Positions 56,233 to 64,000 of a stretch of 64,000 nt of DNA are shown piece after piece. The notes under the pieces are model-generated. The model was not told the origin of the DNA. It made no database searches and saw only the letters and a list, made by a program, of their open reading frames with translations. Numbering within the stretch: position 1 is the first letter of the stretch; each line of letters opens with the position of its first letter. The position numbers and the translations under genes are program-made. The DNA comes from VXYL01 sp963665195 (GTDB lineage: Bacteria > Pseudomonadota > Gammaproteobacteria > Pseudomonadales > Azotimanducaceae), in assembly GCA_963665195.1 (NCBI GenBank), contig OY762070.1, positions 1,922,001 to 1,986,000 on the forward strand. The letters run 5' to 3'.

Positions 56233-57437
56233 GCATCGTGCTGGTGCGCGACATGTGGCTGACCGGCTTCGACGCGCCGAGCCTGCACACGATGTACGTG
56301 GACAAGCCGATGCGCGGCCACGGCCTGATGCAGGCCATCGCCCGCGTGAACCGCGTGTTCAAGGACAAGCCGGGCGGGCTGGTGGTGGACTACCTCGGCC
56401 TTTCGCACGAGCTCAAGCGCGCGCTCGCGACGTACACGGAGAGCGGCGGCACGGGCGAGACCGCCGTGGACAAGGGCGAGGCCGTGGCGTTGATGCTCGA
56501 AAAGCACGAGGTGTGCCTGGCCATGCTGCACGGGTTCGACTTCGGCAAGTGGGCTTCCGGCACTGCGGGCGACCGCCTTGCGCTGCTGCCCGCGGCGCAG
56601 GAGCACGTCCTGGCGCAGGAGAACGGCAAGGATCGGTTCATCGCCGCTGTGCGCGAGCTGTCGAGCGCGTTCGCGCTGGCCGTGCCGAGCGACGAGGCGC
56701 TGGCCATCCGCGACGACGTGGGCTTCTTCCAGCAGTTGCAGGCCGTGCTGGCGAAGCGCGCCGCCGTGGATGCGAGGCCGGCGGAGGAGCTGGACCAGGC
56801 CGTGCGCCGCATCATCTCCCGCGCCGTCGCCCCGGAAGGCGTGATCGACATCTTCGCCGCCGCGGGACTGAAGAAGCCGGACATCTCCATCCTCTCCGAT
56901 GAGTTCCTGGCCGAGGTGCGCGGCATGAAGCACCGCAATCTGGCGGTGGAGCTCTTGCAGAAGCTCTTGAAGGGCGAGCTGGCGGGAAGGCGGGCGAAGA
57001 ACGTGGTGCAGGCGCGGTCTTTCGCGGAGATGCTGGACCGGACGATCCGGCGCTACCAGAACCGGGCCGTCGAGGCCGCCCAGGTGATCGAGGAGCTGAT
57101 CGAGCTGGCGCGGGAGATGCGGGAGGCGGGCGCCCGCGGCGAGGAACTCGGCCTGACGGACGACGAACTGGCCTTCTACGACGCCTTGGAGACCAACGAC
57201 AGCGCGGTGAAGGTGCTGGGGGACGAGGCGCTGTGCATCATCGCCCGGGAACTGGTTGAGACGGTGCGCGGGAACGTGAGCATCGACTGGACGGTGCGGG
57301 AGAATGTACGCGCGAACCTGCGGCGGCTGGTGAAGCGGGTGCTGAGGAAGCACGGGTATCCGCCGGACAAACAGGAGCAGGCGACGCGGACGGTGCTGGA
57401 GCAGGCGGAGGTGCTGTCGGCGGGGTGGGCGGTGTAG
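56233..57437 (+). pseudogene. Duplicated hsdR 3' end (401 codons, no N-terminus)
   Basis: This fragment repeats the HsdR C-terminal half, starting in IVLVRDMWLTGFDAPSL and ending at the same AGWAV stop. It retains part of the helicase lobe and the C-terminal HsdM-contact region, but lacks the nuclease, Walker A and DEAH box, so it cannot be a working HsdR. The reading frame is fully open with no internal stop, unusual for a dead copy. It might supply a donor for recombination that changes the hsdR tail. An ATG lies inside the first copied residues but without a clear ribosome-binding site. Confidence 0.85.
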
Positions 57438-57507
57438 CGGCGTTTCGCCTACACTATTGGCGTGCGACGGGCGGGCGTACTGCCATTGGCGTTCGGAGGC
57501 GGAAAGC

Positions 57508-57852
57508 ATGAGCGAGTTGATCGACCGTCTCGCGGATCCTTGCCACCCTGGGGAGATTCTGCGCGACGCCATCGAGGGGCGAGGCGAAACTGTCGCCGGG
57601 GCCGCTCGCAAGCTCGGCGTGTCGCGGGCCAAACTGAACCGCATCTTGGCTGGCAGGGGCGGCGTCACGCCGGGAACCGCCCTCGCCCTGGAATGCACTG
57701 GCTGGGGCGTGGCCGAGACGTGGCTGCGGATGCAGGCACTGCACGACCTTGCGCGGCTGCGACGGAGTCGGCGAGATCGACGCGGCGCTGGTCGCCCAGG
57801 AGATGCAGGACGCGTGGTGGGGCATGAACCTCCAACGACGACGGGCGCGTGA
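57508..57852 (+). CDS. HigA/VapI-type antitoxin, odd C-terminus
   Basis: The ATG at 57508, behind GGAGGCGGAAAG, gives 114 residues. The first 75 form a typical HigA: HPGEILRDAIEGRGETVAGAARKLGVSRAKLNRILAGRGGVTPGTALALE. After LHDLARLR the sequence becomes Arg-rich and unlike the family. A shifted frame there reads IDAALVAQEMQDAWWGMNLQRRR, suggesting a frameshift or fusion to another small gene. No HigB toxin is next to it. Confidence 0.75.
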   Translation: MSELIDRLADPCHPGEILRDAIEGRGETVAGAARKLGVSRAKLNRILAGRGGVTPGTALALECTGWGVAETWLRMQALHDLARLRRSRRDRRGAGRPGDAGRVVGHEPPTTTGA

Positions 57853-57908
57853 CCCGTAACCGTCGTGAACGGTGTACGATACCCGCCAAACACCAGCGGG
57901 TCGCCGAC

Positions 57909-58166
57909 ATGCCCTCCGCAGCCACGATCAGAGCCAAAGTGGACCCAACGCTCAAGCGCGAGGCCGAGTTGGTGTTCATGCGCCTAGGACTCACGGCCAC
58001 CGAGGCCATCAGGCTGTTCTACGCCGATGTCGCGTCGCGGAGCGACCTACCGTTTGCCGCTCGCGTTCCGAACGCTGAGACCGAAAAAGCACTGGCACAG
58101 GCAGCCGCCGACGAAGATCTCATCGAGTACGACAGTCTCGAAGAGCTCAAAGCTCGATTCGGCTAG
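57909..58166 (+). CDS. dinJ: RelB/DinJ-family antitoxin
   Basis: The ATG at 57909 gives 85 residues (MPSAATIRAKVDPTLKREAELVFMRLGLTATEAIRLFYADV). This is the RHH DNA-binding N-terminus of RelB/DinJ antitoxins, followed by an acidic toxin-neutralising tail (LIEYDSLEELKARFG). It lies 38 bp before the YafQ toxin. Typical autoregulation by operator binding upstream is expected from the family. An earlier in-frame start exists but adds only low-complexity residues. Confidence 0.88.
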   Translation: MPSAATIRAKVDPTLKREAELVFMRLGLTATEAIRLFYADVASRSDLPFAARVPNAETEKALAQAAADEDLIEYDSLEELKARFG

Positions 58167-58204
58167 GTCCGCCTCTTCGTGGATGGAAGGTCAGGAGGCG
58201 GACT

Positions 58205-58474
58205 ATGACCAGCCTTCGGACAACGAGGAAGTTCGATCAGGACGTCAAGCGGATGCAGCGGCGGCGGAAAGACCTTCGCAAGCTGTGGTCTACAGTGGAG
58301 CGCTTGCTGGCCGGTGAACGGCTTGGCCCCGGCTATCGGCCGCATCGGCTATCGGGAAGGTGGGAACGCGCATGGGAGTGCCACATCGAACCGGATTGGC
58401 TCCTGATCTGGCAGCTTGAAGGCGACCAGCTGAAGTTGGTCAGAACAGGCACCCACTCGGATCTGTTCGGGTAG
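58205..58474 (+). CDS. yafQ: YafQ-family mRNA interferase toxin
   Basis: The 89-residue product has the YafQ signature: KFDQDVKRMQRR, then YRPHRLSGRWERAWECHIEPDWLLIWQLEGDQLKLVRTGTHSDLF. The conserved His pair, Asp and the terminal Phe of the active site are present. It cleaves mRNA on the ribosome when released from DinJ. Standard antitoxin-toxin order with DinJ immediately upstream. Confidence 0.92.
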   Translation: MTSLRTTRKFDQDVKRMQRRRKDLRKLWSTVERLLAGERLGPGYRPHRLSGRWERAWECHIEPDWLLIWQLEGDQLKLVRTGTHSDLFG

Positions 58475-58512
58475 AGCAAGGACCGCGGCCCTCGGCGGCG
58501 GTGAGACGCAAG

Positions 58513-58818
58513 ATGGCATTCAAGAACGGTATGAGGCCGGTCCACCCCGGCGAGATACTCCGAGACGAGATTGACGCGGCGGGCGTTTCGGAGGCTGCAC
58601 TGACGAGGACTTTGCACGTCCCGCAGTGCCGCGTGACCATGATCTTGAGCGGAAGGCTGGGCATCACGGCCGATTCCGCCCTGCGCCTAGCCCGATTCTT
58701 CGGCACGACGCCGGAGCTGTGGTTGAACCTTCAACAGACGTGGGAGTTGCGCCGGGCCGAAGTCGAGGCCCGCAACCACATCGCGCCCTGCGTCACTCCT
58801 TGTCAATCCACCGCCTGA
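58513..58818 (+). CDS. higA: Orphan HigA-family antitoxin
   Basis: The ATG at 58513 gives 101 residues: MAFKNGMRPVHPGEILRDEIDAAGVSEAALTRTLHVPQCRVTMILSGRLGITADSALRLARFFGTTPELWLNLQQTWELRRAE. This is a classical HigA/VapI HTH protein. A GTG at 58501 is an alternative start. No HigB lies upstream or downstream; the adjacent toxin gene is YafQ. Confidence 0.88.
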   Translation: MAFKNGMRPVHPGEILRDEIDAAGVSEAALTRTLHVPQCRVTMILSGRLGITADSALRLARFFGTTPELWLNLQQTWELRRAEVEARNHIAPCVTPCQSTA

Positions 58819-58914
58819 GATGGAGCAGGCGGCGAGCTCCCCGGCTGGGTGGCCACGGGACGAGAGCAGACCTTGCCCTTGGGGACAACGTCTGGCACGC
58901 CCGCTGGTTCACGT

Positions 58915-59236
58915 CATGTGAAGCGATCGGCACCTCGATCACCTCGCCGGGCCGGCGCGCTCGCAACTGCATCGGCAATGTCCCTCGCGTGCAGGCGCAC
59001 CCGTGGCCAGGCATTGGCCAGAAGAACCACGACGCCAACCCGCCGCCCGGTCAGATTCCGCTGATGGCGCATGATCCGTCGTCATAACCACGTCGTCCCT
59101 CCCCGCTCCGCAAGATCGAGCATCTCGCCGTTGCTCTTGTCCGACCAGCCCCTCTCCGCCAGCCTGTCTACGGGGTGTTCCGCAAGGTATTCCGCAGAGG
59201 CGCGGGCGTTCCCTGATCGAACCGCAGCTTCAACAC
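58915..59236 (-). pseudogene. Frameshifted DUF5615 PIN-like toxin
   Basis: Starting at GTG 59236, which overlaps the stop of the DUF433 gene, the first frame reads LKLRFDQGTPAPLRNTLRN. The second frame continues HPVDRLAERGWSDKSNGEMLDLAE, a third gives DDVVMTDHAPSA and a fourth segment RVGVVVLLANAWPRVRLHARDIADAVAS, ending RPGEVIEVPI. Together these spell a whole DUF5615 (VapC45-like PIN) protein broken by at least three frameshifts. Toxin inactivation with an intact antitoxin is expected. Confidence 0.8.
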
Positions 59237-59514
59237 GCCAAGGCCACTCTGAGCGCCTTCGCCTCGTGCTCCAGCACGGCGCACACCTGCCGCCTGTCAA
59301 CGCCGGGGAACCACTCCACGAACTCGTCGATGGTGGCACCGCACGCGAGGTTCTCGTACAGGGCGTGTAGCGGGACCCGGGTCCCGGCGAACACCCAAGC
59401 GCCGCTCACCTTGCCGGGCCTTCTTTCGACGGCAGCGCAGGCCTCCCAGGCGGCGCTGTCGGTTGCGGTAGCTTGGACCATCCGCACCTCCAAGGGTTGG
59501 TACCCATCGAGCAC
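59230..59514 (-). CDS. DUF433 (VapB45-like) antitoxin
   Basis: The 94-residue product reads EACAAVERRPGKVSGAWVFAGTRVPLHALYENLACGATIDEFVEWFPGVDRRQVCAVLEHE, the DUF433 signature. An internal start at 59481 (MVQATA) would also fit. It precedes and overlaps the broken PIN-like toxin in normal operon order. The frame is intact, consistent with an orphan antitoxin. The 59515-59652 spacer holds only the end of an old IS5-type fragment. Confidence 0.87.
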   Translation of the reverse strand: MLDGYQPLEVRMVQATATDSAAWEACAAVERRPGKVSGAWVFAGTRVPLHALYENLACGATIDEFVEWFPGVDRRQVCAVLEHEAKALRVALAC

Positions 59515-59656
59515 GTACTAGCGCATGGAGCATACACTGGGCCTGCGCGTATCCCGCACCATCATCGGGACGCGCGGGACGCGACAGGCCGACGCCATGC
59601 ACGGCTCGTAGCGCGGGCGGGTGCCCATATGCGCTACCGTGCCCCTGCGACTCTAG

Positions 59657-60863
59657 GGAAGGTCTGATCAAGCCCGGTTTCGCGCCGATTGCTGGACCGG
59701 CGGGGCTGCTGCTCTGACGGCCGACCTATCGCCGGTGCGCGAATTGTTTCCGAGTTGTTGCAGAACCGGCCGGAATCCCCCGTTTTCGTCGTCTTTTCGC
59801 CCGTTTCCCGCCGCCTGGGCGGAAAACGGGCGCAATGCTCCCGCGTTTCATCCCGGCGCGTAGCGCCCCGCGATCAGCAGGTTCGCGAAGCCGAGCAGGA
59901 GCGCGATCCGCTGCGTGTTCTTCGCCAGCCCCCGGTAGCGCACCTTGCCGTGCCCGAAAGTGCTGTTTCACGTACAGGAACGGATGCTCCACCTTCGCCC
60001 GCACCGACGCCTTCGCCTTCTCCGCCGCCTCCTCCGGACCCGACTTGTCGAGCTGTCGCCGCTTCCCCGGCTTCATCGCGGTCTTCCATTCCACGTCCCG
60101 GTCCCTGTTCTCCTCGCGCTTGCCGACGCCCTGGCAGCCCGCGTCGCCGTAAACCTCCTCCTCGCCGCCGTGCAGCACCTCGTGCGCCGTCGACACGTCC
60201 GCCGCGTTCGCCGGCGTCGTCGCCAGGCTGTGCGCCAGGCCGCTCTCCGCGTCCACCCCGATGTGCGCCTTCATGCCGAAGTGCCACTGGTTCCCCTTCT
60301 TCGTCTGGTGCATCTCCGGGTCGCGCTCGCCGGCCTTGTTCTTCGTCGAACTCGGCGCCTCGATGATGCTCGCGTCCACGATCGTCCCCTTGCGGACGCT
60401 GTGCCCCTCCGATTCCAGGTGCTCCCTGATCTCCGCGAACAGCTCCTCCCCCAGACCGTTCTTCTCCAGCCGGTGCCGGAACTTCAGGATCGTCGTCTCG
60501 TCCGGCAGCGGGCCCGCCTGCCGCAGCCCCGCGAAGCGCCGCACCGACTCCGCCTCGTAGAGCGGATCCTCCATCCCCGGATCGCTCAGGTCGTGGAACA
60601 GCTGCACGCAGTGGACCCGCAGCATCGTCCGAAGCGGGTACGGCCGGCGGCCCCGGCCCGCCGTCGGGTGGAACGGCTCGATCCGCTCCTCCAGCCGCTC
60701 CCAGGGGATCAGCCGATCCATCTTCTCCAGGAAAATCTCGCGGCGCGTCCGCCGCTTCTTCAAGTCGTGCTCCAGTTCCGCGAACGTCGCCTGTTCCATG
60801 GCCGCCCAGCCGATAGTTGACCGTTCCGGCGACTATGCCAGACTCGACTTGATCAGAGCTTCC
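59657..60863 (-). mobile_element. IS5-family insertion sequence (inserted into an older copy)
   Basis: This 1207-bp element has near-perfect 16-bp terminal repeats (ggaaggtctgatcaag at the left; the right end, reverse-complemented, is ggaagctctgatcaag). It is flanked by a CTAG duplication (59653-59656 and 60864-60867), the YTAR target expected of IS5-type elements. It sits inside an older, degraded copy of the same transposase: HL from one side joins ESQGHG from the other. Confidence 0.85.
59848..60799 (-). pseudogene. IS5-family transposase with C-terminal frameshift
   Basis: From ATG 60799 the first 280 codons are normal: DRLIPWERLEERIEPFHP, the first catalytic Asp in GTIVDASIIEAPSSTKNK, the second in YGDAGCQG, and the Glu in KVEHPFLYVKQHF. 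One extra base near 59956 then shifts the frame. The shifted frame spells GHGKVRYRGLAKNTQRIALLLGFANLLIAGRYAPG to a stop at 59848. The unshifted frame runs on to 59726. A programmed shift is conceivable, but the simple reading is a disabling indel after the catalytic core. Confidence 0.8.
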
Positions 60864-61176
60864 CTAGGTGCCCGCTGATCTCCGCGAACAGCCCCTCGCC
60901 CAGGCCGTGCTCCTCCAACAGGTGCCGGAACTTTCAGGACCGTCTCGTCCGGCAGCGGCCCCGGCAGCCGCAGGCCCGCGAACCGCCCCACCGGGTCCGC
61001 CTCGTAGAGCAGATCCTCCATCCCCGATCGCTCAGGTTGTAGGACAGCTGCACGCAGTGCATCCGCAGCATCGTCCGCAGCGGTACGGCCGGCCTTCGGG
61101 TAGAACGGCTCGATCCGCTTCTCCCGCCGCTCCCAGGGAATCAGCCGGTCCATCTTCTCCAGTATTTCCTGCTCTC
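60864..61176 (-). pseudogene. Older truncated IS5-family transposase fragment
   Basis: On the minus strand, frames read EQEILEKMDRLIPWERREKRIEPFYPKAG, then GMEDLLYEADPVGRFAGLRLPGPLPDET and GLGEGLFAEISGHL up to the boundary of the younger IS. They match the N-terminal half of the neighbouring transposase with several indels and substitutions. A few codons of the other side (ESQGHG) survive at about 59638-59656. Confidence 0.8.
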
Positions 61177-61206
61177 CGCTGCTCTACCGATTCGTCTACC
61201 GGGCCA

Positions 61207-64000
61207 CTATCTTGCTTTGATCTTGGCGAGGATCTTGGAGCTCGGAAAGGCGGTTTGCAGTGTGTGCATCTGGTCGTCGTCCAACTCGTCCAAGACCGAG
61301 TCGAACTCCTCGAGAGCCCCTTGGCCACCGAGTTTCCGGACAACGTCGGTGACGCTTGCAAGCTCATCCCCCGACAGGGCAGGCAGGGACGCAATGAGGC
61401 GCGACGAGAAAACAGCTCGATCTCCAGCAGAAAGCAATTGATCGGAGATGTCGTGGAGGCGCTCGATGAGCGCCCCCCGAGTGTTGGGCTCATCGGTGCG
61501 CTTCAGAACGACCTCGACGGACTGCATGTCTCCGCTGGTCCAGAAAGCATCGGTGACCTTAGCGGCCACCCGACGATGTTGCTCGTCATTGAAAGAGCCG
61601 TCACCTAACGCCATGCGTTCGATAGCGTCGCTCGTGTCTTGCGCCGCGGCGAGCCAATAGCCGACCGCGCCGTCCGGCGCGTCGAACAGGGTCGATGGCT
61701 GTTGCCCAAGAGTCGCTCGGAGCACGGCGAAACAGGCGTCGGCATCGTAAGCCGCGACGATTTGCCGGAGGAATGTGGCCAAGTCTCCTTGGCTCAAGTC
61801 AGGAGGCTGGGCACCCGTGAGAATGTCGGCGGTATGCGAGGGTGCCAGTACCTTAGCGACGTAGCGGACGTTCTCAACAAGGGGCTGGCGGTCGGTGCGC
61901 CAGATGATCGGTATCACGGAGGCAATGCGGTGGTCGACCGTGTCGCCGGTGACGCCTCGCTCGGAGAGGCTTATGAGTGACGTGAGGACATCGCCCAAGC
62001 CTGGCCGATCCGGGTACTGTTGGATGAACTCGCACGCCCGCTCCGCGAGTTCGTCTGGTGAATAGTTCCCAATCGGCGCGTCGGTCGCCGGCCAGTGTTC
62101 TGCCATGGCAGCGTGGAGGATAACGTAAGCGTCTGGCGCACTGGTCGCGTTGGCGAACAACGGCACGATGAGTTGTGCCGCTCGGTCTTCCGGAGCGGCG
62201 TCCAGCAGGTCGACGACGCTCGGAAACATGGCTGCGAGGTATGCGGGATTCGAGTACTTGTTCTGGGTCTGCGCGAACAGACCTTCGAGATGCACGGACC
62301 ACTGCGACTGGGACCATGCTTGGGGTGGAATCGATCGGACGTACGCACGATAGTTCCTCGAAGCGTCTGCATCGGGCGGGTCGCGGCTGACCACCGCGTC
62401 CAGGCGTTCGATGAGCGTCCGAGTGTGGTCGTCGGCGAGCAACAGGACGTGCCGACCAAGGTAGGAGCAAGTCTTGGGGGGAACCACGGCAGCGTCGTTC
62501 TGAAGCAACGTGCCGATGGATTCGTCCCATGCGGATTTAGCATGATTGCGTAGCAGGTCGAGGCTGGGAACGGCGATGTCGGTGCAGTCCCGATGGAGGG
62601 CCCAAGCGGAAAGGAGCGGCACGATCGCGAGCCCCGTCTCTTCGTCCAGATGGTCCGTCCACTCCGTCAGCAGGTCGTTGAACTGGTGGCCGAGCTGGCG
62701 CGAGTCCTGTTCGACGGCATCGGCGTCTTCAAAGTGTTGGATTAGGCGGGACGCGAGGGCGGAGACGAAGTCTCGAGCCTGTACCGCGTCTGCGAGGTCG
62801 CGATATGTGGCGGCCGTGCGCAATGCCGCATGAACGGCTTGGACGGACCGGACGCTGACCAGCCGGGTTGACTGGGGCCAGAGGATCGCGCGTTGTTCCT
62901 GGCCGCTGTCGGCCATTTGATCGAAGACGGAAAGGGCGCGTTCGAGCGTCGCCTGAGGCGAGACGATCGACTCCTCATCGGATTCGAAGGTGGAGATCGC
63001 TTGATCGCTGTAGTCGGATCCGAGATGGGCCAGAAGGTGATCCGCATGCTGATCCACAAGGCTGTCAAGTTCCGAGAACGGCAGTGTCTGGGATTGGTCG
63101 GGGATCTGAACACGTCGTGTCAGCAGCCATTCGCGAAGGGTTGAATCCGCCGGCTCCGGAAGCCCGTCGTTGCGACGGACCTCCAGGGCGAGGTCGACGG
63201 TTTCGCGGACCAGCTTCGTCGCCTCGTCTAGGTTTGGGGAGCCCCCGGACGGGTTGGTCCAGCGTATGTCGTCCCCGTGTAGGAGGTCCGAGACGAATTG
63301 CTCGGCAACCTCCCGACGGTCCTGCGGCAATGCGTCGTGAATTATCTGCCGCGCCGCACTCGGTCCGACGTCCATCCGTACCGGGACAAGACCGACCATT
63401 TGCCTGACCAGCGGCGTCAGGAGAAGGCGGCGACGGTTTTCGGGTATCCGGTCACGGAGGCGGGCCAGCACGCGGGACGCATTGAGTCGGCGCGCCTCGG
63501 TCTCCTGCGGGAGCGTATCGGTGAGGTCTCCGAGTAGCGTCGCATCGTCCTGGCTGAGTTCCTTCTCGTCCAGATCGCGCCCGAAACCCTCGAGGACGCC
63601 CTGGATATCGCCCGAAACGAGCGCGTCGTGAATGGTCGCCGCCCCATCGCCGTAACGACGAGTGACTGGGTCTTCGGCCAAGCGTAAGAGCGGTTGGAGG
63701 CGCTTGGGCCATCGAAGGTCCTGCACGCTGGCTAGGTACTGCCTGAGTTTCCGGTACTCCGGCTGGACGTTGGAGATGAGCGTGCCGTCGTCGGCCTTCG
63801 CAAGAAACGTGTTCATCATGTCCTGGGCGATGTGCGCGTGGGCGTCTGCGCCCTCGGTTCCGAAAACGACGCTCCGGAATTCGTGCAGGAACTCGGGACG
63901 GTGTTGTACGCACTCGTAGAAGTCGGGAAAGTCGACGCGGAGTACGCACATGGCGGCGAGCGACAGCGGATGGTCTGTGACGGCGCCGGCGTGGAGGACG
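61207..64000 (-). CDS. Large protein of unknown function, possible KAP-like P-loop ATPase (5' end outside window)
   Basis: The frame is open from the window edge to a stop at 61207; the first Met seen is at 63951, but reading continues upstream as HAGAVTDHPLSLAAMCVLRVDFPDFYECV, so the start is probably off the window. The visible 930 residues hold no Walker motif and are helical and acidic, with repeated leucine-rich helices suggestive of a scaffold. The YRKLRQYLASVQDLRWPKRLQPLLRLAEDP segment and the VSGDIQGVLEGFG block recall the C-terminal regions of KAP/P-loop NTPase defence proteins, from memory only. Located at the end of the defence island. Confidence 0.5.
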   Translation of the reverse strand, partial: VLHAGAVTDHPLSLAAMCVLRVDFPDFYECVQHRPEFLHEFRSVVFGTEGADAHAHIAQDMMNTFLAKADDGTLISNVQPEYRKLRQYLASVQDLRWPKRLQPLLRLAEDPVTRRYGDGAATIHDALVSGDIQGVLEGFGRDLDEKELSQDDATLLGDLTDTLPQETEARRLNASRVLARLRDRIPENRRRLLLTPLVRQMVGLVPVRMDVGPSAARQIIHDALPQDRREVAEQFVSDLLHGDDIRWTNPSGGSPNLDEATKLVRETVDLALEVRRNDGLPEPADSTLREWLLTRRVQIPDQSQTLPFSELDSLVDQHADHLLAHLGSDYSDQAISTFESDEESIVSPQATLERALSVFDQMADSGQEQRAILWPQSTRLVSVRSVQAVHAALRTAATYRDLADAVQARDFVSALASRLIQHFEDADAVEQDSRQLGHQFNDLLTEWTDHLDEETGLAIVPLLSAWALHRDCTDIAVPSLDLLRNHAKSAWDESIGTLLQNDAAVVPPKTCSYLGRHVLLLADDHTRTLIERLDAVVSRDPPDADASRNYRAYVRSIPPQAWSQSQWSVHLEGLFAQTQNKYSNPAYLAAMFPSVVDLLDAAPEDRAAQLIVPLFANATSAPDAYVILHAAMAEHWPATDAPIGNYSPDELAERACEFIQQYPDRPGLGDVLTSLISLSERGVTGDTVDHRIASVIPIIWRTDRQPLVENVRYVAKVLAPSHTADILTGAQPPDLSQGDLATFLRQIVAAYDADACFAVLRATLGQQPSTLFDAPDGAVGYWLAAAQDTSDAIERMALGDGSFNDEQHRRVAAKVTDAFWTSGDMQSVEVVLKRTDEPNTRGALIERLHDISDQLLSAGDRAVFSSRLIASLPALSGDELASVTDVVRKLGGQGALEEFDSVLDELDDDQMHTLQTAFPSSKILAKIKAR

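Noticed and set aside
61639..61980. Plus-strand frames opposite the large 61207-64000 gene
   Set aside because: No motif or ribosome-binding site; shadows of a long, consistent minus-strand coding frame.

Overview
The window is about 66% GC by eye and almost fully coding. The 5' dksA-gluQ pair, the sdhCDAB-sucAB order and the overall gene style point to a high-GC gammaproteobacterium. Phytanoyl-CoA-type dioxygenases, a sulfatase, family III CoA-transferases, a TauD-like oxygenase and abundant restriction/toxin-antitoxin genes resemble marine or host-associated lineages with large accessory gene pools; that lifestyle is inference only. No rRNA, tRNA or CRISPR array was seen.

Region 1 (1-5.4 kb) is mostly chromosomal backbone: the dksA tail, gluQ, a degenerate NtrC-like regulator, a crotonase, a CmcJ/NvfI-like oxygenase and a MalY/PatB-type PLP enzyme. 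Region 2 (5.4-26.7 kb) is bracketed by two apparently identical, directly repeated 1299-bp ISAzo13-family elements with 3-bp target duplications (TTA and TAA). Between them lie a sulfatase and a PhyH oxygenase, a CoA-transferase relic, a stand-alone Anbu protease, the convergent TCA block sdhC-sdhD-sdhA-sdhB-sucA-sucB, a second PhyH oxygenase and a giant alpha-2-macroglobulin (A2M). Region 3 (26.8-32.6 kb) is a second A2M paralogue. The second copy keeps the CxEQ thioester motif and the first has lost it; before the IS landed they were about 170 bp apart.

Region 4 (32.6-47.2 kb) mixes metabolism and accessory genes: an AAA-ATPase-like/PDDEXK protein, a Cys-rich lipoprotein candidate, TauD, a glucose/sorbosone dehydrogenase-like secreted protein, CreA, a D-aminoacylase-type amidohydrolase, a GrpB-family protein, an unrecognised 145-aa gene paired with an MNT/AbiEii-like nucleotidyltransferase, an IS1380 element, a Uma2-family nuclease and two overlapping CoA-transferases.

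Region 5 (47.2-64 kb) is a defence/toxin island. A type I restriction operon (hsdM - HicB-like - hsdS - Fic - hsdR) has start/stop overlaps at hsdS-fic and fic-hsdR. It is followed by a reversed toxin-antitoxin pair, a 1205-bp duplicate of the hsdR 3' end, four small toxin/antitoxin genes, an intact DUF433 antitoxin with a frameshifted PIN-like toxin, a nested pair of IS5-family elements, and the 3' part of a large possible KAP-like P-loop protein running off the end. The least described items are the 145-aa/nucleotidyltransferase pair, the A2M pair with a VVTGS insertion in the thioester copy, and the HsdR tail cassette.
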